35,379 nucleotides of DNA from Ferruginibacter sp. (GTDB taxonomy: Bacteria; Bacteroidota; Bacteroidia; Chitinophagales; Chitinophagaceae). Below are positions 25,211-33,950 of the stretch, piece after piece (position 1 is the stretch's first letter; every line of letters starts with the position of its first letter). A program made the position numbers and the translations under genes. The notes below the pieces were generated by a model that was not told the DNA's origin, did not search any database, and worked only from the letters and a program-made list of their open reading frames with translations. The stretch spans positions 1-35,379 of the forward strand of contig JANXSR010000403.1 in the NCBI GenBank assembly GCA_025352625.1. The letters run 5' to 3'.

Positions 25211-26791
25211 TTAATGCATCGCTTCTCCAAGATCAACCTTTTTGCCTTTATTACCTTTTACCATTATTACAAAAGGCACGCAGATGAGGAACATAAGGCC
25301 TAGGTAAAAAAATACGTCCATATAAGATAATACAGCCGCCTGTTTAGTTACCATATGATCCAGTGATGAATAGCTTGTTTTAAGGGCAACATCTGCGTTC
25401 ATTCCTTTATTGATAAAGGTGTGTTGCAAAGCTTGTATCCTTTGCTGAACGGCAGGGTTGTTTACATCAAGCTTACTCACAAGGTCGCTACGATGTACCA
25501 TGTTTTGGCGTGACATAAAAGTAGTGATCAACGCAATACCAAATGAACCCCCTAACTGACGCATCATGCCCGTAAAAGCAGCGCCCTGGCCTATTTGCTG
25601 GCCCTTTAAGGTAGACAGAGAAAGTGCGGTGATAGGAATAAATAACATACCCATACCCAGCCCACGAACAATCAGCATCCAGAAAAAAGCATCAGAATCG
25701 GTATCAGGGGTTAGTATAAAATATCCCCAAAAAGTAAAGATTGAAAATAGTGCCATACCTCCCGCTACGAGGTACTGTTGTGGTACACCTTTTTGTAATA
25801 ATTTACCGATCAGTGGCATCATCACAGCGGTGGTTAATGCCGCCGGTATCATCAGCATACCAGCCTGTTGTGCTGTCCAGCCTAAAATAGATTGCGTATA
25901 TAATGGAATGATAAAGGTGGAACCATACAAACCAAAACCCATAATAAAGGAGAGAATTGTACCTACCCTGAGGTTACCGTTTTTAAGCACCCGCAATTCT
26001 ACTATCGGATTTCTAAAGCTGGTTTCACGCCATATAAAAAAGAACAATCCTAAAAAGGCAGCCACTGCCAGGTAAACAATAGCACTGCTATTAAACCAGT
26101 CATCATCCTGCCCCTTTTCTAATACATATTGTAAAGAACCTACGGTAAGTGCCAATAAGCCAATACCTAACCAGTCAATATCACTGCCAGTACTTTTTTC
26201 GCCATATGTAGGGCTACGTACAAATTGTAACGTTAGCAACGCAGCAATAACACCAATGGGAATATTGATATAAAATATATAAGGCCATGTATAATGTTCT
26301 ACAATATAACCTCCAAGCGGAGGCCCCAAGGTTGGTCCTATGATTACACCCAATCCATAAATGGCCTGCGCCATGCTTCTTTTTTCGGGGGGGTAACTTT
26401 CCGTAATGATTGTTTGGGAGGTAACCAGTAAAGCACCACCGCCAAGGCCTTGTAAAAATCTGAAAAATACTAACTCCCAAATTCCAGACGCATTACCACA
26501 CAAAAATGAACAAACAGTAAAAAGAATAATAGATGCTGCAAAATAATTTCTTCGTCCAAACTGTACAGATAACCAGCTTGTCATTGGTACGATAATTACA
26601 TTTCCAATAGCATAAGCTGTAATAACCCAAGCTACTTCTGTTAAGGTAGCACCAAGAGTTCCTTGCATTGTGTTGAGTGCTACGTTTACGATGGTAGTAT
26701 CTACAATTTCCAGCAAGGCACAAAATATGGCGGTGATGGTAATGATCACCCGCCTTGAGCCATATTCTACCAATGATTCCATTTGTTGCAT
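25211..26791 (-). CDS. DHA2/EmrB-type MFS drug exporter
   Basis: A 526-residue inner-membrane proton-driven exporter with 14 predicted helices. Visible hallmarks are ALLEIVDTTIVNVALNTMQGTLGAT (helix 1, DHA2 motif D1), the WVITAYAIGNVIIVPMTSWLSVQFGRR loop motif A, and GGALLVTSQTIITESYPPEKRSMAQAIYGLGVIIGPTLGPPLGGYI (helix 4-5, motif C). ATG 26791 (MQQMESLVEYGSRR) is chosen; the frame is open upstream to 26926 but that part is not family-like. It is last in tetR-tolC-hlyD-emrB and separated from hlyD by 234 nt containing a repeat-like hairpin element. With HlyD and TolC it should form an Emr-type tripartite pump. Confidence 0.92.
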   Translation of the reverse strand: MQQMESLVEYGSRRVIITITAIFCALLEIVDTTIVNVALNTMQGTLGATLTEVAWVITAYAIGNVIIVPMTSWLSVQFGRRNYFAASIILFTVCSFLCGNASGIWELVFFRFLQGLGGGALLVTSQTIITESYPPEKRSMAQAIYGLGVIIGPTLGPPLGGYIVEHYTWPYIFYINIPIGVIAALLTLQFVRSPTYGEKSTGSDIDWLGIGLLALTVGSLQYVLEKGQDDDWFNSSAIVYLAVAAFLGLFFFIWRETSFRNPIVELRVLKNGNLRVGTILSFIMGFGLYGSTFIIPLYTQSILGWTAQQAGMLMIPAALTTAVMMPLIGKLLQKGVPQQYLVAGGMALFSIFTFWGYFILTPDTDSDAFFWMLIVRGLGMGMLFIPITALSLSTLKGQQIGQGAAFTGMMRQLGGSFGIALITTFMSRQNMVHRSDLVSKLDVNNPAVQQRIQALQHTFINKGMNADVALKTSYSSLDHMVTKQAAVLSYMDVFFYLGLMFLICVPFVIMVKGNKGKKVDLGEAMH

Positions 26792-26804
26792 ACAATATTT
26801 TTTG

Positions 26805-27021
26805 CCCCTAAACCAGGGGAGATAAAATGCTTTTTTAATCTTTCGTGCAGACAGGTTATGGTCTACAAAGTTTATCATTGTTATGCAGTACAAGAGTGCG
26901 ACGCCAATGAAGTTTAATAGTAGCACTAAGCTTGGTTCAACATATTACCCCTATCCCCTAAAGGGGAATTTGCAGAAGCTTTTGTTTCAGACCGCATTTC
27001 TCCCCTTCAGGGGACGGGGGC
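26805..27021. repeat. Inverted-repeat cluster with CCCCT/AGGGG arms between hlyD and emrB
   Basis: Arms at 26947-26968 (contains CCCCTAAAGGGG) and ~26999-27021 (contains CCCCTTCAGGGG) are complementary over about 21 nt with a few mismatches around a ~30-nt loop, and each arm is itself palindromic. A third hairpin, CCCCTAAACCAGGGG, is at 26805-26819, 13 nt before the emrB start. Such GC-rich arms in an AT-rich gap look like a dispersed REP/MITE-type element and may reduce read-through or stabilise the hlyD mRNA. Confidence 0.55.
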
Positions 27022-27025
27022 GACT

Positions 27026-28126
27026 TTACAAATGAACATCCACCCCTACATTCATACCTGGCCTTAATTGTTTTACCAATGAATCTGTTTGATTGGCAAA
27101 CTCAATTTTTACAGGTAAACGCTGTACCACTTTTACAAAATTACCACTGGCATTATCGGGGGGCAACAAAGCAAAACGGGAGCCTGTAGCCGGTGAAAAA
27201 GAAGTAAGTGTTGCTTCAAATTCATGACCTGGAAAAGCATCCGCCGTGATGGTAACTTTTTGACCAACCCTCATTTTTTCAAACTGCGTTTCTTTGAAAT
27301 TTGCAACTATCCATATATCGTTATTTAGCACAATGCTAAACAGTGATTGTCCGGGTTGCAAAAATTGCCCTTCCTGCACACTTACTTTTGATACCATGCC
27401 AGTTTCGGGAGCAACCACTACTGCATAAGAAAGATTAAGTTTTGCCTCAGCAACATCCACTTCTCTTTGTTTAATAACAGCACCTGCCACACCAATTTGT
27501 GAAGAGGTGGCATTGCTTTGTGAGCTTACGGAATTTGTTTGTCGTGCAACCTGATTTTTTTGCTGCACCAAAATTTGCAATTGCTTTTCTGCTGTTTGTT
27601 TGGCAGCCTCTGCCTGGTCAAATTGTTGTTGTGTTACAGAATGATCTTTTATAAGATTTGCATAACGCTCATAATCCTGTGTGGTTCTTCTAACGTTAAT
27701 TTGGGCAGCTTCTATTTGTACAGTTGCAGTTGATATGCCTGCTTGTGTTGTAGCAATATTTGCTCTGGAGGCATTGGTATTTGCTTGTGCAGCGCCGAGG
27801 TTACTTTTAGCAGTTGCCAATGCAGCTTCGGCTTGCTGTACTCTTAAAGCAAGGTCACGATCATCTAATATCAAAAGGGTATCTCCCTTTTTAACCAGCT
27901 GGTTATCCTTTACACGTACTTCTTTTACATAGCCTGCCACACGGGGAATTACAGGGCTTATATTAGCTTCTATTTGTGCATTGTCTGTTTCTTCATGATG
28001 TTGTGCATGAAGGTACTTGGTGGTGCCAAACCACCCACCGGCTGCTAACAGTACTATTAATACAATAAGAAAGGTTTTACTTTTTTTTGGAGCGGCTGCC
28101 GGTTTGTTTGTTTCGTTTTGTTGCAT
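27026..28126 (-). CDS. HlyD/EmrA-type periplasmic adaptor
   Basis: A 366-residue membrane-fusion protein: cytosolic Lys-rich N-terminus, one membrane anchor (TFLIVLIVLLAAGGWFGTTKY, ~19-39), lipoyl half (ETDNAQIEANISPVIPRVAGYVKEVRVKDNQLVKKGDTLLILD, ~48-90), a long Ala/Gln-rich coiled-coil hairpin (~92-225), the second lipoyl half (VVVAPETGMVSKVSVQEGQFLQPGQSLFSIV) and beta-barrel segments (KMRVGQKVTITADAFPGHEFEATLTSFSP). The A/Q-rich hairpin is EmrA-like and docks to TolC. It lies 27 nt after the tolC stop. Confidence 0.92.
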   Translation of the reverse strand: MQQNETNKPAAAPKKSKTFLIVLIVLLAAGGWFGTTKYLHAQHHEETDNAQIEANISPVIPRVAGYVKEVRVKDNQLVKKGDTLLILDDRDLALRVQQAEAALATAKSNLGAAQANTNASRANIATTQAGISTATVQIEAAQINVRRTTQDYERYANLIKDHSVTQQQFDQAEAAKQTAEKQLQILVQQKNQVARQTNSVSSQSNATSSQIGVAGAVIKQREVDVAEAKLNLSYAVVVAPETGMVSKVSVQEGQFLQPGQSLFSIVLNNDIWIVANFKETQFEKMRVGQKVTITADAFPGHEFEATLTSFSPATGSRFALLPPDNASGNFVKVVQRLPVKIEFANQTDSLVKQLRPGMNVGVDVHL

Positions 28127-28153
28127 AAAAAAACTTTATGTTTTGGTGTTTTA

Positions 28154-29476
28154 TTAATTAGTTGTTAGGAGCCCTGCTGTTTGCAATAATTTGTTGTAGG
28201 CTACCGCTGCATCTGCTGTTGCATTGCTTACGTTTAATTTTGTTTGTAACTGAGCCACATCTGCATCCAGTAAATCGGTTGTGGTGGCCAATGCGTTATC
28301 GTATTTATTTTTTGTGATACGATAATTTTCAGCAGCTTGTTCAACAGCCTTTTGGTAAACTTCTATTTTCTTCTGGCTTAATAAATATCCCTGGTAAGCC
28401 TGGTTGATTTGTAAACGGATATTATCATTCAACATATCCTGACTTGCAGTTACCTGTTGTACCCTTGCTTCTGCCTGGTCAATTTTTGACTTTGTTTTCC
28501 AGAGCGAAGCAACGTTGTATTTTACCCCAACTCCAACTGTAATGGCGTTGGTGATGGTTAAAAAATTAGGGATGTCGGCAGCAATATAACCAGCAGTTAA
28601 TGCAAGACTGGGATAATAGTCTGCTTTTACAGATTTAATACCAAACTCAGCAACTTTTTTCCTTAATGCCAGCGCACCGATATCTTTACGGCTTTGTAAC
28701 GCCAGCTGCTCGTATTCTTCAATGGTTTTTAATGTGCCGGTTTGTTGTAAACTTTCTGCATCTGCCAATAAAATAGTTTGCTCCGGCAAGCCAAGCATCA
28801 ATGCCATATTAACACTAGCTAATTTGTAATTACTTTCTGCATCTAACAAAGCAAGTTCTATAGTTGATGACTGTAGCGAAACTTTCAACAAATCATTTCT
28901 CGCTATTAATCCATTTTTTTCAAGATTGGTGAAATCTTTTACACGTTGATTGGATTGATCCAGATTTTCTTTTACCAATGCGACTGCTGTTTTTGATTTG
29001 TATAAATTGCTGTAAGCATTGATTGTATTTAATATCAACCCTTCCTTGTTATCGTCAGCATCTAACCTTATTGCCTGCTCCAGGTATTTTGCAGACTCTA
29101 TACCGTATTTTAATTTGCCACCAGTGTAAAGAGGAAACGAAGCATTCATCATTCCATAAATTACCTGTGATACTTTTGGGCCACCTGCCCCCGGGGCAGC
29201 ATCTTTCATGGTAATATTTGGGCTTACGGGCAGATAGACGTAAGAGCCTGTAACACTTACATCAGGCAGGCGTCTTTCATTTGCTTCTTTAACAGCTGCA
29301 GTTGCTTCTGCTATTTTGGCTTTATTATTTTTTATTAAATGGCTGTTTGCAATGCTAAGGTCAATTGCTTCTTTTAATGTAATCCTTTTGGTACTATCCT
29401 GTGCCTGCAAAGAGGATATGCCTAATAAACACAACACTACAAAACTTGCTGTTGCTGATTTAAATTTATGCTTCAT
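28154..29476 (-). CDS. TolC-family outer-membrane efflux protein
   Basis: A 440-residue outer-membrane channel subunit with signal peptide MKHKFKSATASFVVLCLLGISSLQAQ. TolC repeats are seen: ITLKEAIDLSIANSHLIKNNKAKIAEATAAVKEANERRLPDVSVTGSY (first half), LILNTINAYSNLYKSKTAVALVKENLDQSNQRVKDF, and the second-half copy QINQAYQGYLLSQKKIEVYQKAVEQAAENYRITKNKYDNALATTTDLLDADV. The ATG lies inside the 3' end of tetR (11-nt overlap, AATGAAGCATAA), so translation is coupled to the repressor. It forms the outer-membrane duct of the tripartite pump. Confidence 0.92.
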   Translation of the reverse strand: MKHKFKSATASFVVLCLLGISSLQAQDSTKRITLKEAIDLSIANSHLIKNNKAKIAEATAAVKEANERRLPDVSVTGSYVYLPVSPNITMKDAAPGAGGPKVSQVIYGMMNASFPLYTGGKLKYGIESAKYLEQAIRLDADDNKEGLILNTINAYSNLYKSKTAVALVKENLDQSNQRVKDFTNLEKNGLIARNDLLKVSLQSSTIELALLDAESNYKLASVNMALMLGLPEQTILLADAESLQQTGTLKTIEEYEQLALQSRKDIGALALRKKVAEFGIKSVKADYYPSLALTAGYIAADIPNFLTITNAITVGVGVKYNVASLWKTKSKIDQAEARVQQVTASQDMLNDNIRLQINQAYQGYLLSQKKIEVYQKAVEQAAENYRITKNKYDNALATTTDLLDADVAQLQTKLNVSNATADAAVAYNKLLQTAGLLTTN

Positions 29477-30095
29477 TGGTTAATATTGCTTTGAATAAAG
29501 TTTTTATGTGAATACTTAATCTTCTTTTTAACAACAGCTCGAATTCTTCATCAGGCATGTCTTGTTGTTTATTAAACTCCCTGTAATATGTCTGGCTCAT
29601 CATGGTTTGAGAAACAGTGCCTACCATTGTATTCATCATTAGTATTACGTCAATTTTCTTTTTAAATACTCCTTTTTTCTGCCCGTCTTTTATCAGTTCT
29701 GTTACCACTTCTGCGTTGCGTATTTTTACACTATTGGCAGCTTTTAGTATCGCCGGATTTTTATTGGTGGCTACCACCCCCATCATAATTTTGTGAAAGC
29801 ATTGCTTTTGCATTACCCGGTCAATATGCTCATCTATTAGCATATTTACTTTTTCAAGGGGGCTTAAACTTTCATCTTTTATCAAACTTTCAACCCTGAT
29901 TTTTACACTGCCGACCCTCAACTCAAAAAGCGCTTCCATCATTTTTTCCTTAGAGCCAAAGTAATAAGAGATCATCGCAACATTTACGCCAGCCTCATCT
30001 GCAATGTCTCTTACAGACGTGCCGTCGAAGCCCCTTTCTGCAAATAGCCGCTCTGCAGTTTCAATTATTTGTATTTGTTTTTCATTTAATTCCAT
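29466..30095 (-). CDS. TetR-family repressor of the efflux operon
   Basis: A 209-residue regulator. The N-terminal helix-turn-helix is QIIETAERLFAERGFDGTSVRDIADEAGVNVAMISYYFGSKEKMMEALF (~10-58), the typical TetR DNA-binding domain; the C-terminal ligand domain is helical (TetR_C-like) with YYREFNKQQDMPDEEF near 175-190. ATG 30095 is chosen over a TTG two codons earlier. It is the first gene of tetR-tolC-hlyD-emrB, and two palindromes overlap its promoter, indicating autorepression that also controls the pump. The inducer is unknown. Confidence 0.93.
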   Translation of the reverse strand: MELNEKQIQIIETAERLFAERGFDGTSVRDIADEAGVNVAMISYYFGSKEKMMEALFELRVGSVKIRVESLIKDESLSPLEKVNMLIDEHIDRVMQKQCFHKIMMGVVATNKNPAILKAANSVKIRNAEVVTELIKDGQKKGVFKKKIDVILMMNTMVGTVSQTMMSQTYYREFNKQQDMPDEEFELLLKRRLSIHIKTLFKAILTNEA

Positions 30096-30117
30096 GTCCA
30101 AAACATTTTTGAAAACA

Positions 30118-30149
30118 CAAAGTTAAACAAACGTTTAATTAAAATCAAA
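30118..30149 (-). promoter_or_regulatory. Promoter of the tetR-tolC-hlyD-emrB operon
   Basis: On the minus strand TTTG (30149-30146), exactly 20 nt, TAACTTTG (30125-30118), then 22 nt to the tetR ATG. Both boxes match the Bacteroidota consensus exactly, and the spacing is ideal. Confidence 0.75.
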
Positions 30150-30162
30150 CAATTGTTTGATT
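30123..30162. promoter_or_regulatory. Two tandem palindromic operators, likely TetR-family sites
   Basis: Sites at 30123-30140 (TTAAACAAACGTTTAATT) and 30145-30162 (TCAAACAATTGTTTGATT) share TnAAACAAnnGTTTnATT; their centres are 22 bp apart, about two helical turns. The second is the core of a perfect 24-bp palindrome (30141-30164). They overlap the -33 box and spacer of the tetR promoter, so bound repressor would block it. Confidence 0.72.
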
Positions 30163-30256
30163 TTTTATTTTAATTCTTAAAACGTAACCTTCTCTTAATA
30201 TTTCGTTTTATAAAAACGCCTAACAAAACGAATAGCCTGTTGATCTTCTTTTTGTT

Positions 30257-30264
30257 TAGATTTG
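30257..30264 (+). promoter_or_regulatory. -7 promoter element of the SDR gene
   Basis: TAGATTTG is a perfect TAnnTTTG box 14 nt before ATG 30279. No good -33 box at 19-21 nt upstream was found, so confidence is limited. Confidence 0.4.
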
Positions 30265-30278
30265 AAAAAATATTTGCT

Positions 30279-31097
30279 ATGCCATTTAAAAATAAAACAG
30301 TCATCATTACAGGCGCCAGCCGTGGAATAGGAAAAGCCATTGGTTTGCGTTTGGCAAAAGAAGGAGCCAACATCGTTATAGCTTCAAAAAGTGTGGAGGA
30401 AAATCCCAAATTGGGAGGTACCATTTTTTCTGCTGCCGCAGAAATGGAAGCTGTCGGCGGAAAAGCATTGGCGGTGCAATGCGATATTCGGTTTGAAGAC
30501 CAGGTGCAGCACGTAATAGAAAAAACAGTAGAGAAATTTGGAGGGATAGATATTTTAATTAATAACGCCAGCGCTATTAATCTTACCACCACAGAATTGA
30601 CAGAACCCAAACGTTTCGACTTGATGTATGATATTAATGTGAGGGGCACATTTATGGTAAGCCGTGCATGTATACCCTATTTAAAAAAGGGAACCAATGC
30701 ACATATTTTAAATCTGTCTCCGCCAATCAATATGGATATGAAATGGTTTGCTAATCATCTTGCGTATACGATAAGCAAATATGATATGACTATGATTGCG
30801 TTGGGTTTAGCTGCCGAATTAAAAAAATACAATATTGCAGCCAATACTTTGTGGCCACGTACAACCATTGCAACAGCAGCGGTAAATAATTTATTGGGTG
30901 GACAAATGCTGATGAACATGAGTCGTACAACTGATATTATCGCAGATGCGGCATGGTATATTTTATCAAAGCCTTCAACAGAATGTACCGGGAATACTTT
31001 TATTGATGAAGATGTATTGGCCAGTGAGGGCATTACAGATCTTGCAAAATATTCTTTGGTGCCTGGCGCTGAATTGTATAAAGATTTATTTGTTTAA
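30279..31097 (+). CDS. HSDL2-like short-chain dehydrogenase/reductase
   Basis: A 272-residue SDR. Motifs: cofactor loop TGASRGIG (11-18), structural NNAS (95-98), catalytic Ser147 (LNLSPP), Tyr163 and Lys167 (AYTISKYDM). The long insert SKSVEENPKLGGTIFSAAAEMEAVGGKALAVQCDI and the tail NTLWPRTTIATAAVNNLLGG are typical of hydroxysteroid dehydrogenase-like 2 proteins, which lack a proven bacterial substrate. ATG 30279 (MPFKNKTVIITG) is chosen; the upstream in-frame extension is AT-rich and contains the -7 box. It is divergent from tetR and probably monocistronic; a link to the pump is not supported. Confidence 0.88.
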   Translation: MPFKNKTVIITGASRGIGKAIGLRLAKEGANIVIASKSVEENPKLGGTIFSAAAEMEAVGGKALAVQCDIRFEDQVQHVIEKTVEKFGGIDILINNASAINLTTTELTEPKRFDLMYDINVRGTFMVSRACIPYLKKGTNAHILNLSPPINMDMKWFANHLAYTISKYDMTMIALGLAAELKKYNIAANTLWPRTTIATAAVNNLLGGQMLMNMSRTTDIIADAAWYILSKPSTECTGNTFIDEDVLASEGITDLAKYSLVPGAELYKDLFV

Positions 31098-31351
31098 ACT
31101 TAAAAAGAATTGCGGATGAACACTGTTCGAAATTCTCTTTTCTTACTATTCCTCCTCGTAATTAATTATATTATTACTACACTTAAAAACGGTTAGCCAA
31201 AGTCATTTTTCCACCTCTTGTTTTGTTAAAGAAATCACAATCAAATTTTTATTTTGATAAACGGTAACATTTGCCCGAGTACGTACGTCTAATTTCGTAA
31301 TCGCTTTGTTTTATTAAGAAATAAGGCTGCTCAATCAAAATAGGTTTAACC
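31098..31351. other. Intergenic region between SDR and DUF5916 genes
   Basis: 254 nt. A weak hairpin (AAAAGAATT with AATTCTCTTTT, long loop) near 31100-31145 could end the SDR transcript. TAATTTCG (31290-31297) is a one-mismatch -7 box for the DUF5916 gene, but its TTTG partner is only 16 nt away. No RNA gene or small reading frame is supported. Confidence 0.4.
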
Positions 31352-33847
31352 ATGATTAACAAATTTGCAAGACTATTATTAGTCTTCTTATGCTGGCATT
31401 TTATTGCTGGTGCTCAGACAGATTTTAAAAAATTGATTGCGGCGAGAGCCAACGGTATTTTTAAAATTGATGGCAGTCTTGATGAATCAGCCTGGAAAAC
31501 AGCCCCTGCTGCAAACAATTTTATAGAATTGCGACCTAATACTTTTGCGAAAGAAGAAGAAGCAAACAGAACAGAAATATTTATTCTTTACAGTAACCAG
31601 GGTATTTACATTGGCGGGTATTGTCACGAAAAAAATAAAGATAGCATAGCAACAGAACTGGTGGGCAGGGATAACTTTGGAAGCAACGATTTTGTAGGAG
31701 TAATTTTTGATACCTATTACGATAAGATAAATGGGTTTGAATATTTTGTAACACCACTCGGTGAACAAATGGATGCAAAGCAGGCTCCCAACAACAACGG
31801 TAATAGTGAAGATTTTGCCTGGAACAGTGTTTGGCAAAGTGCTTCTAAATTACAAAATGATGGCTGGAGTTTTGAAATGTTTTTACCTTATTCGGCCCTC
31901 CGTTTCAGCAAGAAAGATCAGCAGGTTTGGGGAATGAATATTGTGCGTAAAAGAAACAAGGCCGGTAAACAATTATTCTGGAATTCAATCGATCCGCAAA
32001 AAAATGGGTTTCTCACACAGGAGGGTACACTTACCATTCCTGAAAAAATTTCTCCTCCCTTACGGTTATCTTTTTCCCCTTATTTGTCAAGTTATGTAAA
32101 CAACTATCCCTATAATACACCCGGTGTAAAAAACACTACTTATGCAGTAAATGGCGGGATGGATGTTAAGTATGGTATTAATGAAAGTTTTACGCTGGAT
32201 GCCACATTGGTACCGGATTTTGGCCAAACCCAAAGTGATAACCAGGTGCTGAACCTTTCTCCTTTTGAAGTAAAATTTAATGAGAACAGAACTTTTTTTA
32301 CAGAAGGTACCGAACTATTTAACAAGGGAAATTTATTTTATAGCAGGCGTATTGGTGCAGCACCTTTACACCAATATGAAGTAGATGGAAAACTACAGGG
32401 CACGGAGCATATTATTAAAAATCCTGGCGAAACAAAGTTGCTGAATGCCACCAAAATTTCTGGAAGAACAAAAGGGAAGTTGGGCATTGGAATTTTTAAT
32501 GCCGTATCGCAAACAATGTATGCTACAGTAGAAGATGATTTTGGACATAAAAGAAAAATAGAAACCAACCCGCTAACCAATTACAATATCCTGGTGTTGG
32601 ACCAAAGCCTTAAAAACAATTCATCAGTAACATTGGTAAATTCAAATGTGTTGAGAAGTGGTAGTGATTATGATGCCAATGTAACGGCCGGTTTATTTGA
32701 TCTATATGATAAAAAAAATAAGTGGAACCTGTTTGGCAATGCCTATACAAGTACTCTTTTTAGTAAAAAAAATATTACCGGGTTTAAGTACGGAGCCGGG
32801 TTTGGAAAAGTGAGTGGCAAATTTAATTTTAATACTACTATACAGGTGATTGATGATAAATTTGATCCCAATGATTTGGGAATTCAGTTTTACAATAACA
32901 ATATCAACACAAGTATATATGCAGGTTATAGTATTACCCAACCAACTAAATGGTTTAACCGTTGGTTTAATAATTTAAATATTAATTACGATCAGCGTTT
33001 TATTCCGAAGGCTTATCAAAGCTTAAAATTTAATTACCATGGTAATTTACAATTGAAAAATTTATGGTGGATAGGCAGCTTTATTAATGCAGGTCCGGGG
33101 GGAAATGATTTTTATGAACCAAGAGTAAACGGCCGTGTATTTAAAACCCAGGCTTTTTATTTTCAGGGTATTTTTATAGAAAGTAACAATGCAAAAAAAT
33201 ACAGTATTGAATTTGTAGCTGCGGCTGGTAATAATCGCCTTTTTAGTTCGAAAGAGTTTTATACAGAATTTTCACAAAAAATGCGGTTTAATAATAAGTT
33301 TTCTATAGAGCATTTAATATCGTTTAATCCTGTCAGCAATGATGCAGGATTTCCTTCAAGCAATAGCAATAATGGATACGATGGAATTTATGATGCCAAC
33401 ACTATTTTATTTGGAAGAAGGGACAGGATGACCATTGAAAACAGGCTAAAATTTAAATACAGTTTTAATAACAAGATGTTCATCACCATGAGGGTAAGGC
33501 ACTACCTCGGTAATGTAAAGTATAAAGAATTTTATATGCTGAATACGGAAGGCAATCTTGATAAAATTCCTGGCGGTAGCACAGCTATCAATCAATACAT
33601 TTCAAGCAATCGTAACTTCAATAATAACTACAATACTTTTAATATTGATATGGTGTATAGCTGGCGTTTTGCACCAGGCAGTGAGTTTAATATTGTTTGG
33701 AAAAACGGCATCAATACTTTTGAGAGCGATGTTGTGAATGGCTATTTTAAAAATATTCACAATACCATTGCAGCTCCTCAAAATAACAGTCTGTCGTTAA
33801 AAGTGCTTTATTATATTGACTACCTGCAACTAAAAAAGAAATCATAA
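31352..33847 (+). CDS. DUF5916 outer-membrane protein with CBM9-like N-terminal domain
   Basis: An 831-residue protein. A Sec signal ends near AGAQ (residue ~22). Residues ~30-230 are a carbohydrate-binding family-9-like domain (IFKIDGSLDESAWKTAP, IFILYSNQGIYIGGYCHE, DFVGVIFDTYYDKINGFEYFVTPLGEQMDA, WSFEMFLPYSALRF). The rest is the DUF5916 barrel region with VDAT/VPDFGQTQSDNQVLNLSPFEVKFNENRTFFTEGTELF, the family signature. Such proteins are frequent in Bacteroidota; a sugar- or ligand-binding outer-membrane role is assumed but unproven. The gene is monocistronic with a strong terminator overlapping its stop. Confidence 0.9.
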   Translation: MINKFARLLLVFLCWHFIAGAQTDFKKLIAARANGIFKIDGSLDESAWKTAPAANNFIELRPNTFAKEEEANRTEIFILYSNQGIYIGGYCHEKNKDSIATELVGRDNFGSNDFVGVIFDTYYDKINGFEYFVTPLGEQMDAKQAPNNNGNSEDFAWNSVWQSASKLQNDGWSFEMFLPYSALRFSKKDQQVWGMNIVRKRNKAGKQLFWNSIDPQKNGFLTQEGTLTIPEKISPPLRLSFSPYLSSYVNNYPYNTPGVKNTTYAVNGGMDVKYGINESFTLDATLVPDFGQTQSDNQVLNLSPFEVKFNENRTFFTEGTELFNKGNLFYSRRIGAAPLHQYEVDGKLQGTEHIIKNPGETKLLNATKISGRTKGKLGIGIFNAVSQTMYATVEDDFGHKRKIETNPLTNYNILVLDQSLKNNSSVTLVNSNVLRSGSDYDANVTAGLFDLYDKKNKWNLFGNAYTSTLFSKKNITGFKYGAGFGKVSGKFNFNTTIQVIDDKFDPNDLGIQFYNNNINTSIYAGYSITQPTKWFNRWFNNLNINYDQRFIPKAYQSLKFNYHGNLQLKNLWWIGSFINAGPGGNDFYEPRVNGRVFKTQAFYFQGIFIESNNAKKYSIEFVAAAGNNRLFSSKEFYTEFSQKMRFNNKFSIEHLISFNPVSNDAGFPSSNSNNGYDGIYDANTILFGRRDRMTIENRLKFKYSFNNKMFITMRVRHYLGNVKYKEFYMLNTEGNLDKIPGGSTAINQYISSNRNFNNNYNTFNIDMVYSWRFAPGSEFNIVWKNGINTFESDVVNGYFKNIHNTIAAPQNNSLSLKVLYYIDYLQLKKKS

Positions 33848-33880
33848 AAAAAGGCTGCCATTTTCTGGCAGCCTTTTTTA
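33846..33880. terminator. Bidirectional intrinsic terminator
   Basis: AAAAAAGGCTGCCA and TGGCAGCCTTTTTT form a perfect stem with a 5-nt loop (TTTTC) and A/T tracts on both sides. It serves both the DUF5916 gene (+) and the convergent S9 peptidase gene (-). Confidence 0.92.
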
Positions 33881-33950
33881 TAACTATAAGCTTAAGGAAA
33901 TAAGAAATACCCTTCTGTTCGAAAATCCATTTCCATAGATTCAAAAGCAA

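Noticed and set aside
26792..26926. In-frame 45-codon N-terminal extension of the EmrB-type exporter
   Set aside because: It spans the hairpin before emrB and is not family-like; the exporter normally starts shortly before its first helix, as from ATG 26791.
30141..30164. Perfect 24-bp palindrome considered as a mobile-element end or attachment site
   Set aside because: It has no partner copy or target duplication nearby and fits a TetR operator on the promoter.
30279..31097. SDR gene as part of the efflux operon
   Set aside because: It is divergent from tetR and has its own -7 box.
31265..31297. ACGTACGT-like repeat and TAATTTCG box as a promoter of the DUF5916 gene
   Set aside because: The spacing to TTTG is only 16 nt and the repeat is short, so it was not listed as a promoter.
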